From: Massilia aurea
GTDB lineage: Bacteria > Pseudomonadota > Gammaproteobacteria > Burkholderiales > Burkholderiaceae_D
DNA length: 64,000 nt
NCBI RefSeq assembly: GCF_014200505.1
Contig: NZ_JACHBX010000005.1
Coordinates: forward strand, 1 to 64,000
Direction of reading: 5' to 3'
The notes under the pieces are model-generated. The model was not told the origin of the DNA, made no database searches, and saw only the letters and a program-made list of their open reading frames with translations. Positions within the stretch are counted from its first letter, which is position 1. Each line of letters begins with the position of its first letter. The position numbers and the translations under genes are program-made. This document shows positions 34,236-43,881 of the stretch, in pieces.

Positions 34236-36262
34236 ACGTTTACTTTCTGCAGGCCATCGATATCAATTACTAAGTGGGATCCTTCGGCTATGCGTTGCTC
34301 CCAGTAGAGAGTGAATTGGTCACGCTCGGCAGCCTCAAATCCATTTAAGATTATGTTTATATTTTCCATTTCTTGGCCGAATGATGATTCTAGGAATGCT
34401 AACGTAGACATCTGCGATTTGATCGTTCTTAGCTCTGCTAGTCGCTTACAAATTCCGGACAGGCTGTCCGGGAATATTACTGCATGTTCGGAACACAGCA
34501 TGCACCTCTGGACATGACACATCGATTTTCCATTGACCTGGAAATTTGGGGCTATAGATTTCGGTGGATGTGTTGGGTCTTTGCAGCCTACGCCGATCCG
34601 GCTTCGGCGTAGCGTGCGATACTCTTCGAGTCGGCTAAGCTCTCTCTGCGTCGTGATTCCATATCGCGAGTTACTGGCGATGATCGTTGGGTCTAACCGG
34701 CCATGTAGCTTTATCTCGTCCCAGAGTGAATTGCTGAAATTTCTATAAAGGTTTTCGGACTGCGCGTTAATTAACGTGTTGTTCAGGTAGGCCTGTGTCG
34801 ATTTTAGACTCCTATGTCCTAGTGCCTTCATCACGTAAAGAATCATCCCGCCGCTAATGCGAAATGCATAGGCAGCAAACGCATCGCGAAGGTCACTTGG
34901 TTTCAATGGCGATAGTTTTTTTTCCAGCGGTTGGTCTTCATTTATTCGGCTAATTACGATTGAAAGAAAAGATGATGGTCCCGTAGTTGCGTGATTTCGC
35001 TCATCTCGTGCTAACCAGACAATCTCGTCCGTTTTTGCGGTAACATAAATCCAAATTGCAGAAGCGCCTTCTCTGAGTCTTTCAATTAACTTCCTTTGAC
35101 TGTTGAGTTCAGCCTCCGAACTGTTTGCAGCAATCATTTCCGTGTATTGTTGACTCTCTTGGTATAACTGGAGTTTCAATCGCGCGCGCAGTGGTTCTGT
35201 ACGTTGAACTAACGTTTGCAGAATGACCCCGACAGAACCTTTTGATTTGTATAAGCCTTCGCTAACTTGTTCAGTTCCCGCCCGAGTCTTGAAGCCACGC
35301 AAGAGATAGCGGGATGGATCCTTCGGGTGCGACTCTATAAACGTTCGATTAGTACTCAGACTAAGAAAAACGGCAGCGTTCCATCCAGTGTTTGCTAGAC
35401 ATAAAAAGAAAGCGTAGCGTATTGTTTCAGAATCAGGATATGTGCCACGCAGCATATCGGACACGCTGTAGCCTTGCTTTAAATAGCGCGTGCCTGAGAA
35501 ATCGCTAAAAAGCTCGCGAGCTGTAGGGCGCGGGTTGCCGGAACGGATAACAACATCTCGAAATCGAAGATAGTTGCGTTTCAAACGTTCCTCTTCTTGA
35601 TTAACTGTGTGACGCCCTGAAAGTAGTTCGTCTGCAGTTTGCCAACGGAAAAGCGCTTCAAACCAACGGTGTTTTAAATAAATTCTTAGCTTTCGAATTT
35701 GCCACTCGGGAGGAAGATGCCGAATGGGCTCTCGGCGTTCCATTGGTTTCCAATGAAGTGGCCGAAGCCCTTTATGTTTTCGAGCGATGTTAAATAAGAC
35801 TAAGCTGCATCCGAATAGTCCACGATTCATATTTTCATCATGAGCTCTTTGTCGATGTATCTCTGTAATATGCTCTACGCTGTGTACGGGTTTGATGTTG
35901 GTGCCTTGCGGTTGATCACGGCATTCGACTGCGTCAAAAAGTCTCCACCAGCTTCTAAGTGAACTTAAATATCGGGCGCATGTTGCTGGAGTGTAGTACT
36001 CCATAAGAGCTTTCATGACTGGGGCAAGTTCTTCAATCAACAAAGGCCTGCCGGAAAAGCCGCCAAGACGCGTGCCTACTACGTTCGCTACAGAGTTATC
36101 CCCGACTGCGAAAACCGTGAGATCGACCAGTGTTGGATTTTCGTGGACTGTCCAAAAACAAAGAGGAGATTCAGTTTGATGAAATTTCTTAGGATCTGAG
36201 GCTTCGGCCAGTGCAGGGGCTATTTCTCTTAGATGGTCTTTATTATGCTTACGGATGCTCAA
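34232..36262 (-). CDS. Tyrosine recombinase 2
   Basis: A 676-residue protein with a catalytic C-terminal domain ending in LRDAFAAYAFRISGGMILYV, then ALGHRSLKSTQAYLNN, which holds the late His/Arg and the Tyr nucleophile. The C-terminal CHVQRCMLCSEH is cysteine-rich as in recombinase 3. The size matches TnpB of Tn554-like elements (about 630 residues). The gene overlaps both neighbours by four bases, so all three recombinases are co-translated. Confidence 0.83.
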   Translation of the reverse strand: MSIRKHNKDHLREIAPALAEASDPKKFHQTESPLCFWTVHENPTLVDLTVFAVGDNSVANVVGTRLGGFSGRPLLIEELAPVMKALMEYYTPATCARYLSSLRSWWRLFDAVECRDQPQGTNIKPVHSVEHITEIHRQRAHDENMNRGLFGCSLVLFNIARKHKGLRPLHWKPMERREPIRHLPPEWQIRKLRIYLKHRWFEALFRWQTADELLSGRHTVNQEEERLKRNYLRFRDVVIRSGNPRPTARELFSDFSGTRYLKQGYSVSDMLRGTYPDSETIRYAFFLCLANTGWNAAVFLSLSTNRTFIESHPKDPSRYLLRGFKTRAGTEQVSEGLYKSKGSVGVILQTLVQRTEPLRARLKLQLYQESQQYTEMIAANSSEAELNSQRKLIERLREGASAIWIYVTAKTDEIVWLARDERNHATTGPSSFLSIVISRINEDQPLEKKLSPLKPSDLRDAFAAYAFRISGGMILYVMKALGHRSLKSTQAYLNNTLINAQSENLYRNFSNSLWDEIKLHGRLDPTIIASNSRYGITTQRELSRLEEYRTLRRSRIGVGCKDPTHPPKSIAPNFQVNGKSMCHVQRCMLCSEHAVIFPDSLSGICKRLAELRTIKSQMSTLAFLESSFGQEMENINIILNGFEAAERDQFTLYWEQRIAEGSHLVIDIDGLQKVNV

Positions 36263-37593
36263 ATCAATTCCTCTTCAGTCAGATCTTGTTCGTACTTAAT
36301 TGATAGGGCAACGCCAAGCATATCAGCTACCCATTGAAGATAAATCATGCTTGTACTGTCATGTGCATGACCAAGTTGAGGCTGAATTTGAAGTCGAATG
36401 ATGCTCATCGCTGTAGATTCCAAAAGTGCGGCGCTGGCAGCATTTCCTAGTGAGCGCAGCAGCTCGTGCCGCTTGATTTCTCTCCAAAGCACTGAGCAGG
36501 CCCACCAGTCACGGCCCAAATGAGGCGACCAGCCTTTAAAAGGAAGGTCGACTGTTGTCCACGCATCATAAAGATTTTTTGCTGAGAGTTTGTTTCCTAT
36601 TTTCTCGTCTAAAAAAAGGTGGACTGATTCAGAAATTCGCCGACGTTTCTCAGCGACGCTTGAGGCGGCAGATATTAATTTCTTTAATGAGCGATTGCGT
36701 AGGCTCATCCGATACTCATGCAGGCGCTCAGCCAAATCTAAGGGCATCCATATTTCTCGTTGAGGGCCGATTTTGTCTCCATTATCCCTGCCATAAGTAG
36801 TTCCTTTTGTCCCGTACTTAATGGACACCCGAACGGACTGTTCCTTTGGAGGGGCATCTGAATTATTGCGGTGCCATTCCTTAGGATTTTCCGAAATAAA
36901 ATCTATTCGAAGAGATGCGACTTCATTTCTTCGCATTGCGGTAAGTAGGATTGTTTCGCACATCAATCCTTTTGTCTCGCCATTTCGTTCGTAAACGGCG
37001 GACAGCCAGCTTCCAATTTCGTTATCGGTAGGGAGTCTAAGGTAGCGTTTGTTTTTTCGAACTTTGCCTTCTCGAACTGCAACTTTCTCTCCGCGATGAG
37101 CAATGGCGTTTGTAGCACTACCTTTCCGGATATTCAGGATCCGAACCGGCTGCTCAAACGGCTCTCGGTGGCCTTTATATGCTAGCCAAGTGAGGAAGTC
37201 ACAAGCAATTTGAACCCGGACGTTTACCGTGCTCGCCGCGAGGCCACGGGCATCTCGTGACCAAATACCGTTTATCATCTCACTTTGATAACGTCCGTAG
37301 ATGTGAGCCGTGTATTCGCAGGTAGTCAAGTCGATGTTCCTTATTTCTGCCCACTCAAGGAAATTTGACAACCAATATGCATAGTTGAGTAGAGATTGTT
37401 CACTTGGAGGTGGGCCAGGATTTCGACCATGGGAAACTGGATCCCAGGCATTCACCGCTCGATCGATCAGGTATCGGCTACCAAGTCGGTGGTACCCGGG
37501 TCTAGAGTCGAAAATGCAGGGAGCTGTAGCGACTTTGCCGAAGCCGGCTTCTGTCGTGATTTGCTGATTGCTTCTGTAAACAGTAAAACCCAT
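36259..37593 (-). CDS. Tyrosine recombinase 1
   Basis: A 444-residue protein with the catalytic Arg in AMRRNEVASLRI, the HLGRDWWACSVLW box (HxxR) and LGHAHDSTSMIYLQW (His and Tyr). An N-terminal SAM-like DNA-binding region is at about 60-180 (LLNYAYWLSNFLEWAEIRN). Size and position match TnpA of Tn554-like elements. It starts 88 bp inside the island's right end, the usual place for an integrase next to its attachment site. It is first in the recombinase operon. Confidence 0.88.
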   Translation of the reverse strand: MGFTVYRSNQQITTEAGFGKVATAPCIFDSRPGYHRLGSRYLIDRAVNAWDPVSHGRNPGPPPSEQSLLNYAYWLSNFLEWAEIRNIDLTTCEYTAHIYGRYQSEMINGIWSRDARGLAASTVNVRVQIACDFLTWLAYKGHREPFEQPVRILNIRKGSATNAIAHRGEKVAVREGKVRKNKRYLRLPTDNEIGSWLSAVYERNGETKGLMCETILLTAMRRNEVASLRIDFISENPKEWHRNNSDAPPKEQSVRVSIKYGTKGTTYGRDNGDKIGPQREIWMPLDLAERLHEYRMSLRNRSLKKLISAASSVAEKRRRISESVHLFLDEKIGNKLSAKNLYDAWTTVDLPFKGWSPHLGRDWWACSVLWREIKRHELLRSLGNAASAALLESTAMSIIRLQIQPQLGHAHDSTSMIYLQWVADMLGVALSIKYEQDLTEEELI

Positions 37594-37662
37594 CTTGTTC
37601 CCTTAAGTAGAGACCTGCTGGCATGATTGCGAAGTTGCTTAATTGCAACATTAATCTAATAA

Positions 37663-37681
37663 TGTGTACCCTGTCTATAAC
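37663..37681. repeat. Island right end
   Basis: Reading inward from the last comM codon (CTG), the island begins GTTATAGACAGGGTACACA on the minus strand. TTATAGAC matches TTATAGTC at the left end in inverted orientation. The recombinase 1 gene starts shortly after. Confidence 0.6.
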
Positions 37682-38623
37682 CAGAAACAATACCCCATGA
37701 TGGGCGAGCGAGACTTCGCCGGGCCGCGGCACGCTGCCACCGCCCACCAGGGCCACGCCGGACGTCGTGTGATGCGGGCTGCGAAATGGCCGCTGGCGCC
37801 AGCGTTGCGGCGAGAAGCCGCCGGCGAGCGATTGTACGGCAGCCGATTCGAGCGCTTCGGCGTCACTCATCAACGGCAGCAAGCCTGGCAGGCGCGCCGC
37901 CAGCATGCTCTTGCCCGCACCGGGCGGGCCAACCAGCAAGCACGAATGCGCGCCGGCCGCCGCCACCTCGAGCGCGCGCTTGGCATGCTGCTGACCTTTG
38001 ACCTCGGCGAAATCGGGGTAGCACACAGCATGCGCAAGGGCCGGCCCCACATGCCGCACCAGCTTGGGCGCATCGGGCGCGTTGGCGAAGTGCGCACAGA
38101 CCTCGAGCAGCGTGCGCGCTGGCAGGATCTGGGCTGCTTCGACCAGCGCCGCTTCGTCGGCATTGGCCAGCGGCAGGATGAAGGCCCGGCCCTGCAGGTC
38201 GGTCTGTAAAGCAGATTGTGCAGCACCCGCGCGCACCATCGCGAACGCCATCGCCAATGCCCCGCGAATCGGCCGCAGCTCGCCCGATAGCGACAATTCG
38301 CCGGCAAACTCGTAACGGTCCAGCGCATCGCCGCGGATCTGGTGCGATGCGGCCAGGATGCCCAGCGCAATCGGCAGATCGAATCGGCCGGATTCCTTGG
38401 GCAGATCGGCCGGCGCGAGATTGATCGTGATGCGGCGCGGCGGGATATCAAAGCCCGAATTCTGCAGCGCCGCGCGCACGCGATCCTTCGCTTCGCGCAC
38501 TTCGGTGTCGGGCAAGCCGACGATCGTCCAGCCGGGCAGGCCGTTGGCCAGATGGACTTCGACATTGACGGGCGGCGCGGCCATGCCGGCCAGCGCGCGG
38601 CTTTTCAGGACGGCGAGACTCAT
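37682..38623 (-). pseudogene. comM: comM (yifB) 5' fragment, cut by island
   Basis: The first 314 residues of ComM/YifB: MSLAVLKSRALAGMAAPPVN, the Lon-like N-terminal domain, Walker A GPPGAGKSM near residue 235 and FRSPHHTTSGVALVGGG, ending at HHGVLFL. Walker B is cut after LFL. The frame runs on into the island for 59 foreign residues (VIDRVHIIRLML and on) to a stop at 37502, so a 373-residue product could be made but would lack the catalytic Asp-Glu. The rest of the gene is at 3494-4093. Confidence 0.95.
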
Positions 38624-38860
38624 CGGATTCCTTCTGCAGAACGCCAGGGTGCCCCATCCTAAAGCGCGGATCGCACCACCGTTTGAGAGCGGACAGGCGT
38701 GCGCGCGCTTGCCCTTTCATGACCGATGCATATACCGACCATCTCGTCGTTCATGCCGCAATTCATACCGTCTGTCACAAAATACTGACATTGCTTTTTA
38801 TTAACGTTACATTGATCGTGAACAGCACCACAACCGCAACCGTCCCCGGAGAATCAGTCC

Positions 38861-39787
38861 ATGCTATCGATCAAGCAGCTCAACAAGACCTATGCCAATG
38901 GCGTCAAGGCGATCAACAACGTCAGTCTCGAGATCCCGAACGGGATGTTCGGCCTGCTGGGCCCCAACGGCGCCGGCAAGTCGTCGCTGATGCGCACCAT
39001 CGCCACGCTGCAGGACCCCGACAGCGGCAGCATCGATTTCAATGGCCTGGATGTGTTAAAGGACAAGGAAGGCCTGCGCCGCCAGCTCGGCTACCTGCCG
39101 CAGGACTTCGGCGTCTACCCGAAAGTGAGCGCCGAAAAACTGCTGAACCACTTTGCCGTCCTCAAGGGCCTGACGGCCAAGGGCGAGCGCAAGGAGATGG
39201 TCGAGGCGCTGCTGCACCAGACCAATCTGTGGGAAGCGCGCTCGCGTGGCCTGGGCACATTTTCGGGCGGCATGCGCCAGCGCTTCGGCATCGCGCAGGC
39301 GCTGCTTGGCGCGCCGCGCCTGGTGATCGTCGACGAGCCGACCGCGGGCCTGGACCCCGATGAACGCAACCGCTTCCTGAACCTGCTGGCCAAGATCGGC
39401 GAACAGGTGGTCGTGATCCTGTCGACCCACATCGTCGAAGACGTCACCGATCTGTGCCCGCGCATGGCGATGATCGCGAAGGGCACCGTGCTGCTGCAGG
39501 GCGAGCCACAAGCTGCGATCGACACACTCAAGAGCCGCGTGTGGCGCCGCACCGTCAGCCAGGATGCGCTGGCCGACTACCAGCGTGATTTCAACGTGCT
39601 CTCCACGCGCCTGGTAGCGGGGCGGCCGCAGATCAATGTGTTCGCCGAATCGCAGCCGGACGACGGCTTCGTCAGCGTCGAGCCGGACCTGGAAGACGTC
39701 TACTTCCTCCAGATCCGCAACGCCAACCGCGCGGCCGTTTCGACGACCGATGCGGCGCTGGCGTCCACCGCACCGGTCGTGGCGTAA
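38861..39787 (+). CDS. ABC transporter ATP-binding protein
   Basis: A 308-residue ATPase with Walker A GPNGAGKSSLM near residue 33, the signature FSGGMRQRFGIAQALL, Walker B LVIVDEPTAGLD and the switch LSTHIVED. A C-terminal extension of about 80 residues follows the usual core. It lies nine bases before the permease-peptidase fusion gene and must form the exporter with it. It is not linked to comM, which is on the other strand. Confidence 0.93.
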   Translation: MLSIKQLNKTYANGVKAINNVSLEIPNGMFGLLGPNGAGKSSLMRTIATLQDPDSGSIDFNGLDVLKDKEGLRRQLGYLPQDFGVYPKVSAEKLLNHFAVLKGLTAKGERKEMVEALLHQTNLWEARSRGLGTFSGGMRQRFGIAQALLGAPRLVIVDEPTAGLDPDERNRFLNLLAKIGEQVVVILSTHIVEDVTDLCPRMAMIAKGTVLLQGEPQAAIDTLKSRVWRRTVSQDALADYQRDFNVLSTRLVAGRPQINVFAESQPDDGFVSVEPDLEDVYFLQIRNANRAAVSTTDAALASTAPVVA

Positions 39788-39796
39788 GGAGCCGGC

Positions 39797-42700
39797 ATGC
39801 TACGGGAATTCTTCAAGTTCGAGCTGGGCATCCAGCTGCGCCAGCCGCTGTTGTGGGTGTGCGCATTGATTTTCGGCGCGCTGGCCTTTGGCGCGACCAC
39901 CACCGATGCGATCCAGATCGGCGGCAGCATTGGCAACGTGAACCGCAATGCGCCGGTCGTCGTCGCGCAGCTGCTCGGTGTTTTCAGCCTGATGTCGATG
40001 TTCGTCGTCACCATCTTCATCGCCGGCTCGGTGCTGCGCGATGGCGACGTCGGCATCTCCGACATGCTGTTTGCCACGCCGATGAAAAAGCACGACTACC
40101 TCGTCGGCCGCTTCCTGGCGGGTCTGCTGGCCTGCATGGTGATCTTCGCGGTGATCGTGGCGGGCATGATGCTCGGTCCCCTGATGCCGTGGATCGACGC
40201 CGAGCGCGTGGGGCCGTTCCCCGGCGCGGCCTACCTGTGGGCGCTGTGCGTGCTGGTGGTGCCGAACCTGCTGTTCATCGGCGCCTTGCTGATGCTGCTG
40301 GCTTCAACCACACGCTCGATCATGATGGTGTATGTCGGCGTGATGGCGTTCTTCGTGCTGTGGATCCTGGCCGGCAAATTCACCAGCAATATCGACAATG
40401 AGTGGTTCGCCGTGCTGGCCGACCCGTTCGGCCTGCGCGCCCTTGGCCGCGCCACGCGTTACTTCTCCACCGCCGAATCGAATGCCGGCCTGCCGGCCAT
40501 CGGCGGCTATATGCTGGCCAACCGGCTGTTGTGGAGCGTGGTCGGCCTGGCGCTGCTTGGCCTCACGCTGGTGCTGTTCAAGCCGCAGCGCGCCGGCACC
40601 GGAAAGCGCCTGTTCGGCAAGGCCAAAGCGGCAGCGCCGGTAGCGGGCACGCCGGCCCACGTCGCGCTGCCACGCATCGCGCCGCGCTTCACACGCGGCA
40701 CGCGCTGGACCCAGTGCTGGCATATCTTCGTCTTCGATGCCGTAGCCGTCTTCAAGAGCGTGCCGTTCCTGGTCATGCTGCTGTTCGGCGTACTCAATAT
40801 GGTGGGCAGCTCGAGTCAGCTGCACCAGATGTTCGGCACCGACGTCTACCCACGCACCTACCTGATGATCGAGCTGCTCAAGGGCAGCTACAACTTCCTG
40901 CTGCTCATCATCGTGATCTTCTACGCCGGTGAACTGATTTTCAAGGAGCGCCAGGCCGGCATCGCCGACGTGAGCGACGCGATGCCGATGCCGAACTGGG
41001 CGCCGCTGGTGGCGAAGAGCCTGGCCCTCGTTGGCGTGGTGCTGGCCTTCCTGTTTGCCGGGATCCTGACCGCGATCGCCATCCAGCTGTACAAGGGCGG
41101 GGCGCCGATCGAACCGATGGTGTATCTGCAGGGCGTGTTCATGGCCGGCACGCCGTACATCCTGATGGCGCTGATCGCCGTGGCGCTGCAGGTCGTCACG
41201 AACAACAAGTTTCTGGGCTACCTGTTCATGATCGTGCTGATCGTGTCGCAGATCGTCCTGTCGGTCCTGCACTTCGATCACAACCTGTACAACATCGCTC
41301 TGCTGCCCGAGACGCCGTACTCGGACATGAACGGCTTCGGCCATTTTGTTACGGGCTGGTCGTGGTTTGCGCTGTACTGGACCCTGTTTGCCGTGGCAGG
41401 CCTGATCGTGGCCCAGGCATTCTGGGTGCGTGGCCTGTCGGTCGAGTGGCGCACGCGCACGCGTGAAGCCACGCGGCGCCTGAAAAGCGCATCGGGTGTC
41501 GCGCTGGCCGCCTGCACGATCGCGTTCGCGCTGGTGGGCGGCTGGATCTTCCACAATACCGTCACGCTGGGCCGCTACGAAGCGCAGAACGTCGCGATGG
41601 ACAAGCAGGCCAGGTACGAAAAGACCTACCGCAAGTACAAGGACCTGCCCCACGTGAAGATCGTCGACGTGCTCGCTGCGGTGGACATCTACCCGGCCGA
41701 GCGGCGCGTGATGGTCAAGGGCCGCTACGTCTTCGAGAACAAGACCAGCCAGCCGCTGGACACGCTGCGCCTGCAGGTCAATCCGGATGTCGTGACCACG
41801 TTCGCCGGCCTGCCCGCACACACGGTGGTCCTGGACGACCAGGTAGCGGGCTTCCGGATACTCAAGCTCGCGCAGCCGACGGCGCCGGGCGCCCGCCTGG
41901 CACTGGACTTCACGGTGGACGTGCGCCGGCCCGGATTTTCCAACGCGGGCAGGGGCGACACGCTCAACCTGAACGGCACGTTCTTCAACAACCGCGAGTT
42001 CTTCCCGCTGGTCGGCTACCAGAGCGAGTTCGAACTACTGGACCGCAACGAGCGCCGCAAGCGCGGCCTGGGCGAGCCGGAGCGCATGGCCAAGCTTGAA
42101 AACCAGGCGGCCCGCGCCAACACGATGTTCGGGGACGACGCCGACTGGATCAGCTTCGATACCACCGTCTCCACCAGCGGCGACCAGATCGCGCTGGCGC
42201 CGGGCTACCTGCAAAAGGCGTGGAAGGAAAACGGCCGCAACTTCTATCGCTACAAGATGGACCAGAAGATGATGCCGTTCTTCGCCTATTTATCAGCCAA
42301 CTGGCAGGTGAAGAAGGGCGACTGGCACGGCATTCCGATCGAGATCTATCACGATCCGAAACACGCCTACAACGTGGACCGGATGATCGCGGGTACGCAA
42401 AAGTCGCTCGACTACTTCACGACCCAGTTCACGCCCTACCAGCACAAGCAGGTGCGTATCCTGGAATTTCCGAACTACCAGCGCTTTGCGCAATCGTTCG
42501 CCAACACGATCCCGTTCTCGGAAGCGATCGGCTTCATCGCCGACCTGCGCAACAAGGAAGATATCGACTACGTCTTCTACGTGACGGCGCACGAGATGGC
42601 GCACCAGTGGTGGGGCCACCAGGTCACGGCCGCGAATGTGCAGGGCGCGAGCATGCTGATCGAATCGCTGGCGCAGTACTCGGCGCTGATGGTGATGGAG

Positions 42701-43378
42701 AAGGAATACGGCCCTCACAAGATGCGCCGTTTCCTGCGCTATGAGCTGGACCGCTACCTCAGTTCGCGCGGCGCCGAAAAGATCGAGGAGCTGCCGCTGG
42801 TGCGCGTGGAGAACCAGGACTACATCCACTACCGCAAGGGCAGCCTGGTCTTCTACCGCCTGCGCGACGAGATCGGCGAAGCGGCGCTCAACCGCGCCCT
42901 CAAGCGCTTCCTGCAGGACAAGGGCTATCAAGAGGCGCCGTTTGCGACCTCCGCCGAACTGGTGGACTACATCCGCGCCGAAGCCCCGGTCGGCAAGCAC
43001 GCGCTGATCGCCGACCTGTTCGAACGCATCGTCTTCTACGATAACCGCGTGACCGAAGCAAAGGCCGTCAAACGCCCGGACGGACAGTGGGACGTGACGA
43101 TGAAACTGCATCTGGCGAAGATGCAGGCCGACGGCAAGGGGCAGGAAACCCCACGCACCTATGACGAGGCCGTGGAGATCGGCGTGTTCGCACGCGCGAA
43201 GGATGCCAAGGAATCGGACGAGCGGGTGCTGTTATTGGAGAAGCGTGTACTGCGAGGCGAGAATCCGACTGTGACGGTGACCGTGAAGGAACAGCCGTTC
43301 GACGTGGGTGTCGATCCGTACAACAAGCTGATCGACCGCGTGGCGCGTGACAACCGCAAGGAAGTCAGCGTCGATTGA
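39797..43378 (+). CDS. ABC permease fused to M1-family aminopeptidase
   Basis: A 1,193-residue protein. Residues 1-580 hold two blocks of about six membrane segments (LLGVFSLMSMFVVTIFIAGS; LLGLTLVLFKP between the blocks). Residues 640-1190 are an M1-type peptidase domain with HEMAHQWWGHQ (H932) and the downstream helix SMLIESLAQY supplying the third zinc ligand. GAMEN, the usual M1 substrate motif, is not seen. The fusion is known in this group of transporters. It is coupled to the ATPase upstream (9-bp gap). The peptidase side is presumably periplasmic and acts on the transported or cut substrate; substrate unknown. Confidence 0.9.
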   Translation: MLREFFKFELGIQLRQPLLWVCALIFGALAFGATTTDAIQIGGSIGNVNRNAPVVVAQLLGVFSLMSMFVVTIFIAGSVLRDGDVGISDMLFATPMKKHDYLVGRFLAGLLACMVIFAVIVAGMMLGPLMPWIDAERVGPFPGAAYLWALCVLVVPNLLFIGALLMLLASTTRSIMMVYVGVMAFFVLWILAGKFTSNIDNEWFAVLADPFGLRALGRATRYFSTAESNAGLPAIGGYMLANRLLWSVVGLALLGLTLVLFKPQRAGTGKRLFGKAKAAAPVAGTPAHVALPRIAPRFTRGTRWTQCWHIFVFDAVAVFKSVPFLVMLLFGVLNMVGSSSQLHQMFGTDVYPRTYLMIELLKGSYNFLLLIIVIFYAGELIFKERQAGIADVSDAMPMPNWAPLVAKSLALVGVVLAFLFAGILTAIAIQLYKGGAPIEPMVYLQGVFMAGTPYILMALIAVALQVVTNNKFLGYLFMIVLIVSQIVLSVLHFDHNLYNIALLPETPYSDMNGFGHFVTGWSWFALYWTLFAVAGLIVAQAFWVRGLSVEWRTRTREATRRLKSASGVALAACTIAFALVGGWIFHNTVTLGRYEAQNVAMDKQARYEKTYRKYKDLPHVKIVDVLAAVDIYPAERRVMVKGRYVFENKTSQPLDTLRLQVNPDVVTTFAGLPAHTVVLDDQVAGFRILKLAQPTAPGARLALDFTVDVRRPGFSNAGRGDTLNLNGTFFNNREFFPLVGYQSEFELLDRNERRKRGLGEPERMAKLENQAARANTMFGDDADWISFDTTVSTSGDQIALAPGYLQKAWKENGRNFYRYKMDQKMMPFFAYLSANWQVKKGDWHGIPIEIYHDPKHAYNVDRMIAGTQKSLDYFTTQFTPYQHKQVRILEFPNYQRFAQSFANTIPFSEAIGFIADLRNKEDIDYVFYVTAHEMAHQWWGHQVTAANVQGASMLIESLAQYSALMVMEKEYGPHKMRRFLRYELDRYLSSRGAEKIEELPLVRVENQDYIHYRKGSLVFYRLRDEIGEAALNRALKRFLQDKGYQEAPFATSAELVDYIRAEAPVGKHALIADLFERIVFYDNRVTEAKAVKRPDGQWDVTMKLHLAKMQADGKGQETPRTYDEAVEIGVFARAKDAKESDERVLLLEKRVLRGENPTVTVTVKEQPFDVGVDPYNKLIDRVARDNRKEVSVD

Positions 43379-43393
43379 AGTCCGGGTAGTAGG

Positions 43394-43414
43394 GTGGGCG
43401 GGTTTCCCGCCCAC
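43394..43414. terminator. Convergent hairpin
   Basis: GTGGGCGGG - TTT - CCCGCCCAC lies between the convergent permease-peptidase and UbiK genes. It has no T tract, so it is a possible bidirectional terminator. Confidence 0.5.
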
Positions 43415-43452
43415 GCGTTCAACCAGACGCTGGTAACTGCGCTGGTAACTGC

Positions 43453-43881
43453 TTAATGCTTGTCGAGCGTTGGCGGCACGACGATCGTCGGATCTTCGGG
43501 TGCAGCCGGGAACGGCGCAGTAGCCGACGGCGCCGCGCCTGGCATCGGAATCGCCGAGCTGCCCGAGGTCGGAAACGCGGCCGATGCCGATGCCGCTGTC
43601 GCCGAGGTTGCCGATGAGGTTGCCGACGGCGCCGTGGTGCTGCCTGCACCCAGCTTGGCTTCGAGCTCGCTCACGCGCAGTTCGAGCGCCTCGAGCTTGC
43701 TGCGGGTCTTGGCCAGCACCTGGGCCTGGATATCGAATTCCTCGCGCGTGACCAGATCGAGCTTGGAAAAGCCCGATGTCATGGCCGCCTTCACATTGCG
43801 TTCAATATCCTTGGCCGGACCGCTCTCGAGCGCCTGGTTGATCTTGCCCTGCAAGTCGCTGAAGAAGTTGCTATTACTCAT
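43453..43881 (-). CDS. ubiK: UbiK family accessory factor
   Basis: A 142-residue protein with a BMFP-type core: SNSNFFSDLQGKINQALESG at the start, then a coiled coil (LAKTRSKLEALELRVSELEA). The C-terminal 50 residues are an Ala/Ser/Pro-rich tail (TTAPSATSSATSATAASASA). AAGGGAA is well spaced from the ATG at 43881, which was preferred to the one at 43887. UbiK aids late steps of ubiquinone synthesis in the soluble Ubi complex. In related genomes it lies near comM, as here. Confidence 0.87.
   Translation of the reverse strand: MSNSNFFSDLQGKINQALESGPAKDIERNVKAAMTSGFSKLDLVTREEFDIQAQVLAKTRSKLEALELRVSELEAKLGAGSTTAPSATSSATSATAASASAAFPTSGSSAIPMPGAAPSATAPFPAAPEDPTIVVPPTLDKH

Larger units (their letters stand above)
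4094..37681. mobile_element. 33.6-kb genomic island in comM
   Basis: The two comM halves flank this segment, and joining base 4093 to base 37682 restores a continuous 513-codon comM with LFL-DELPEF across the join, so both edges are known to within a few bases. The right end carries three overlapping tyrosine-recombinase genes and a coiled-coil gene. Both ends share a short inverted TTATAG close to the junction. Cargo includes several conflict-type genes, an H-NS gene, transporters, and broken genes (IS3, acfC, brxC). Composition varies: about 5.8-16.6 kb and 31.4-37.6 kb are visibly AT-rich, while 19.9-28.6 kb looks host-like. The island is probably a mosaic built in several steps. Confidence 0.93.

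Noticed and set aside
4094..37681. tRNA gene as attachment site
   Set aside because: No tRNA-like cloverleaf was recognised at either edge; the target is clearly comM.
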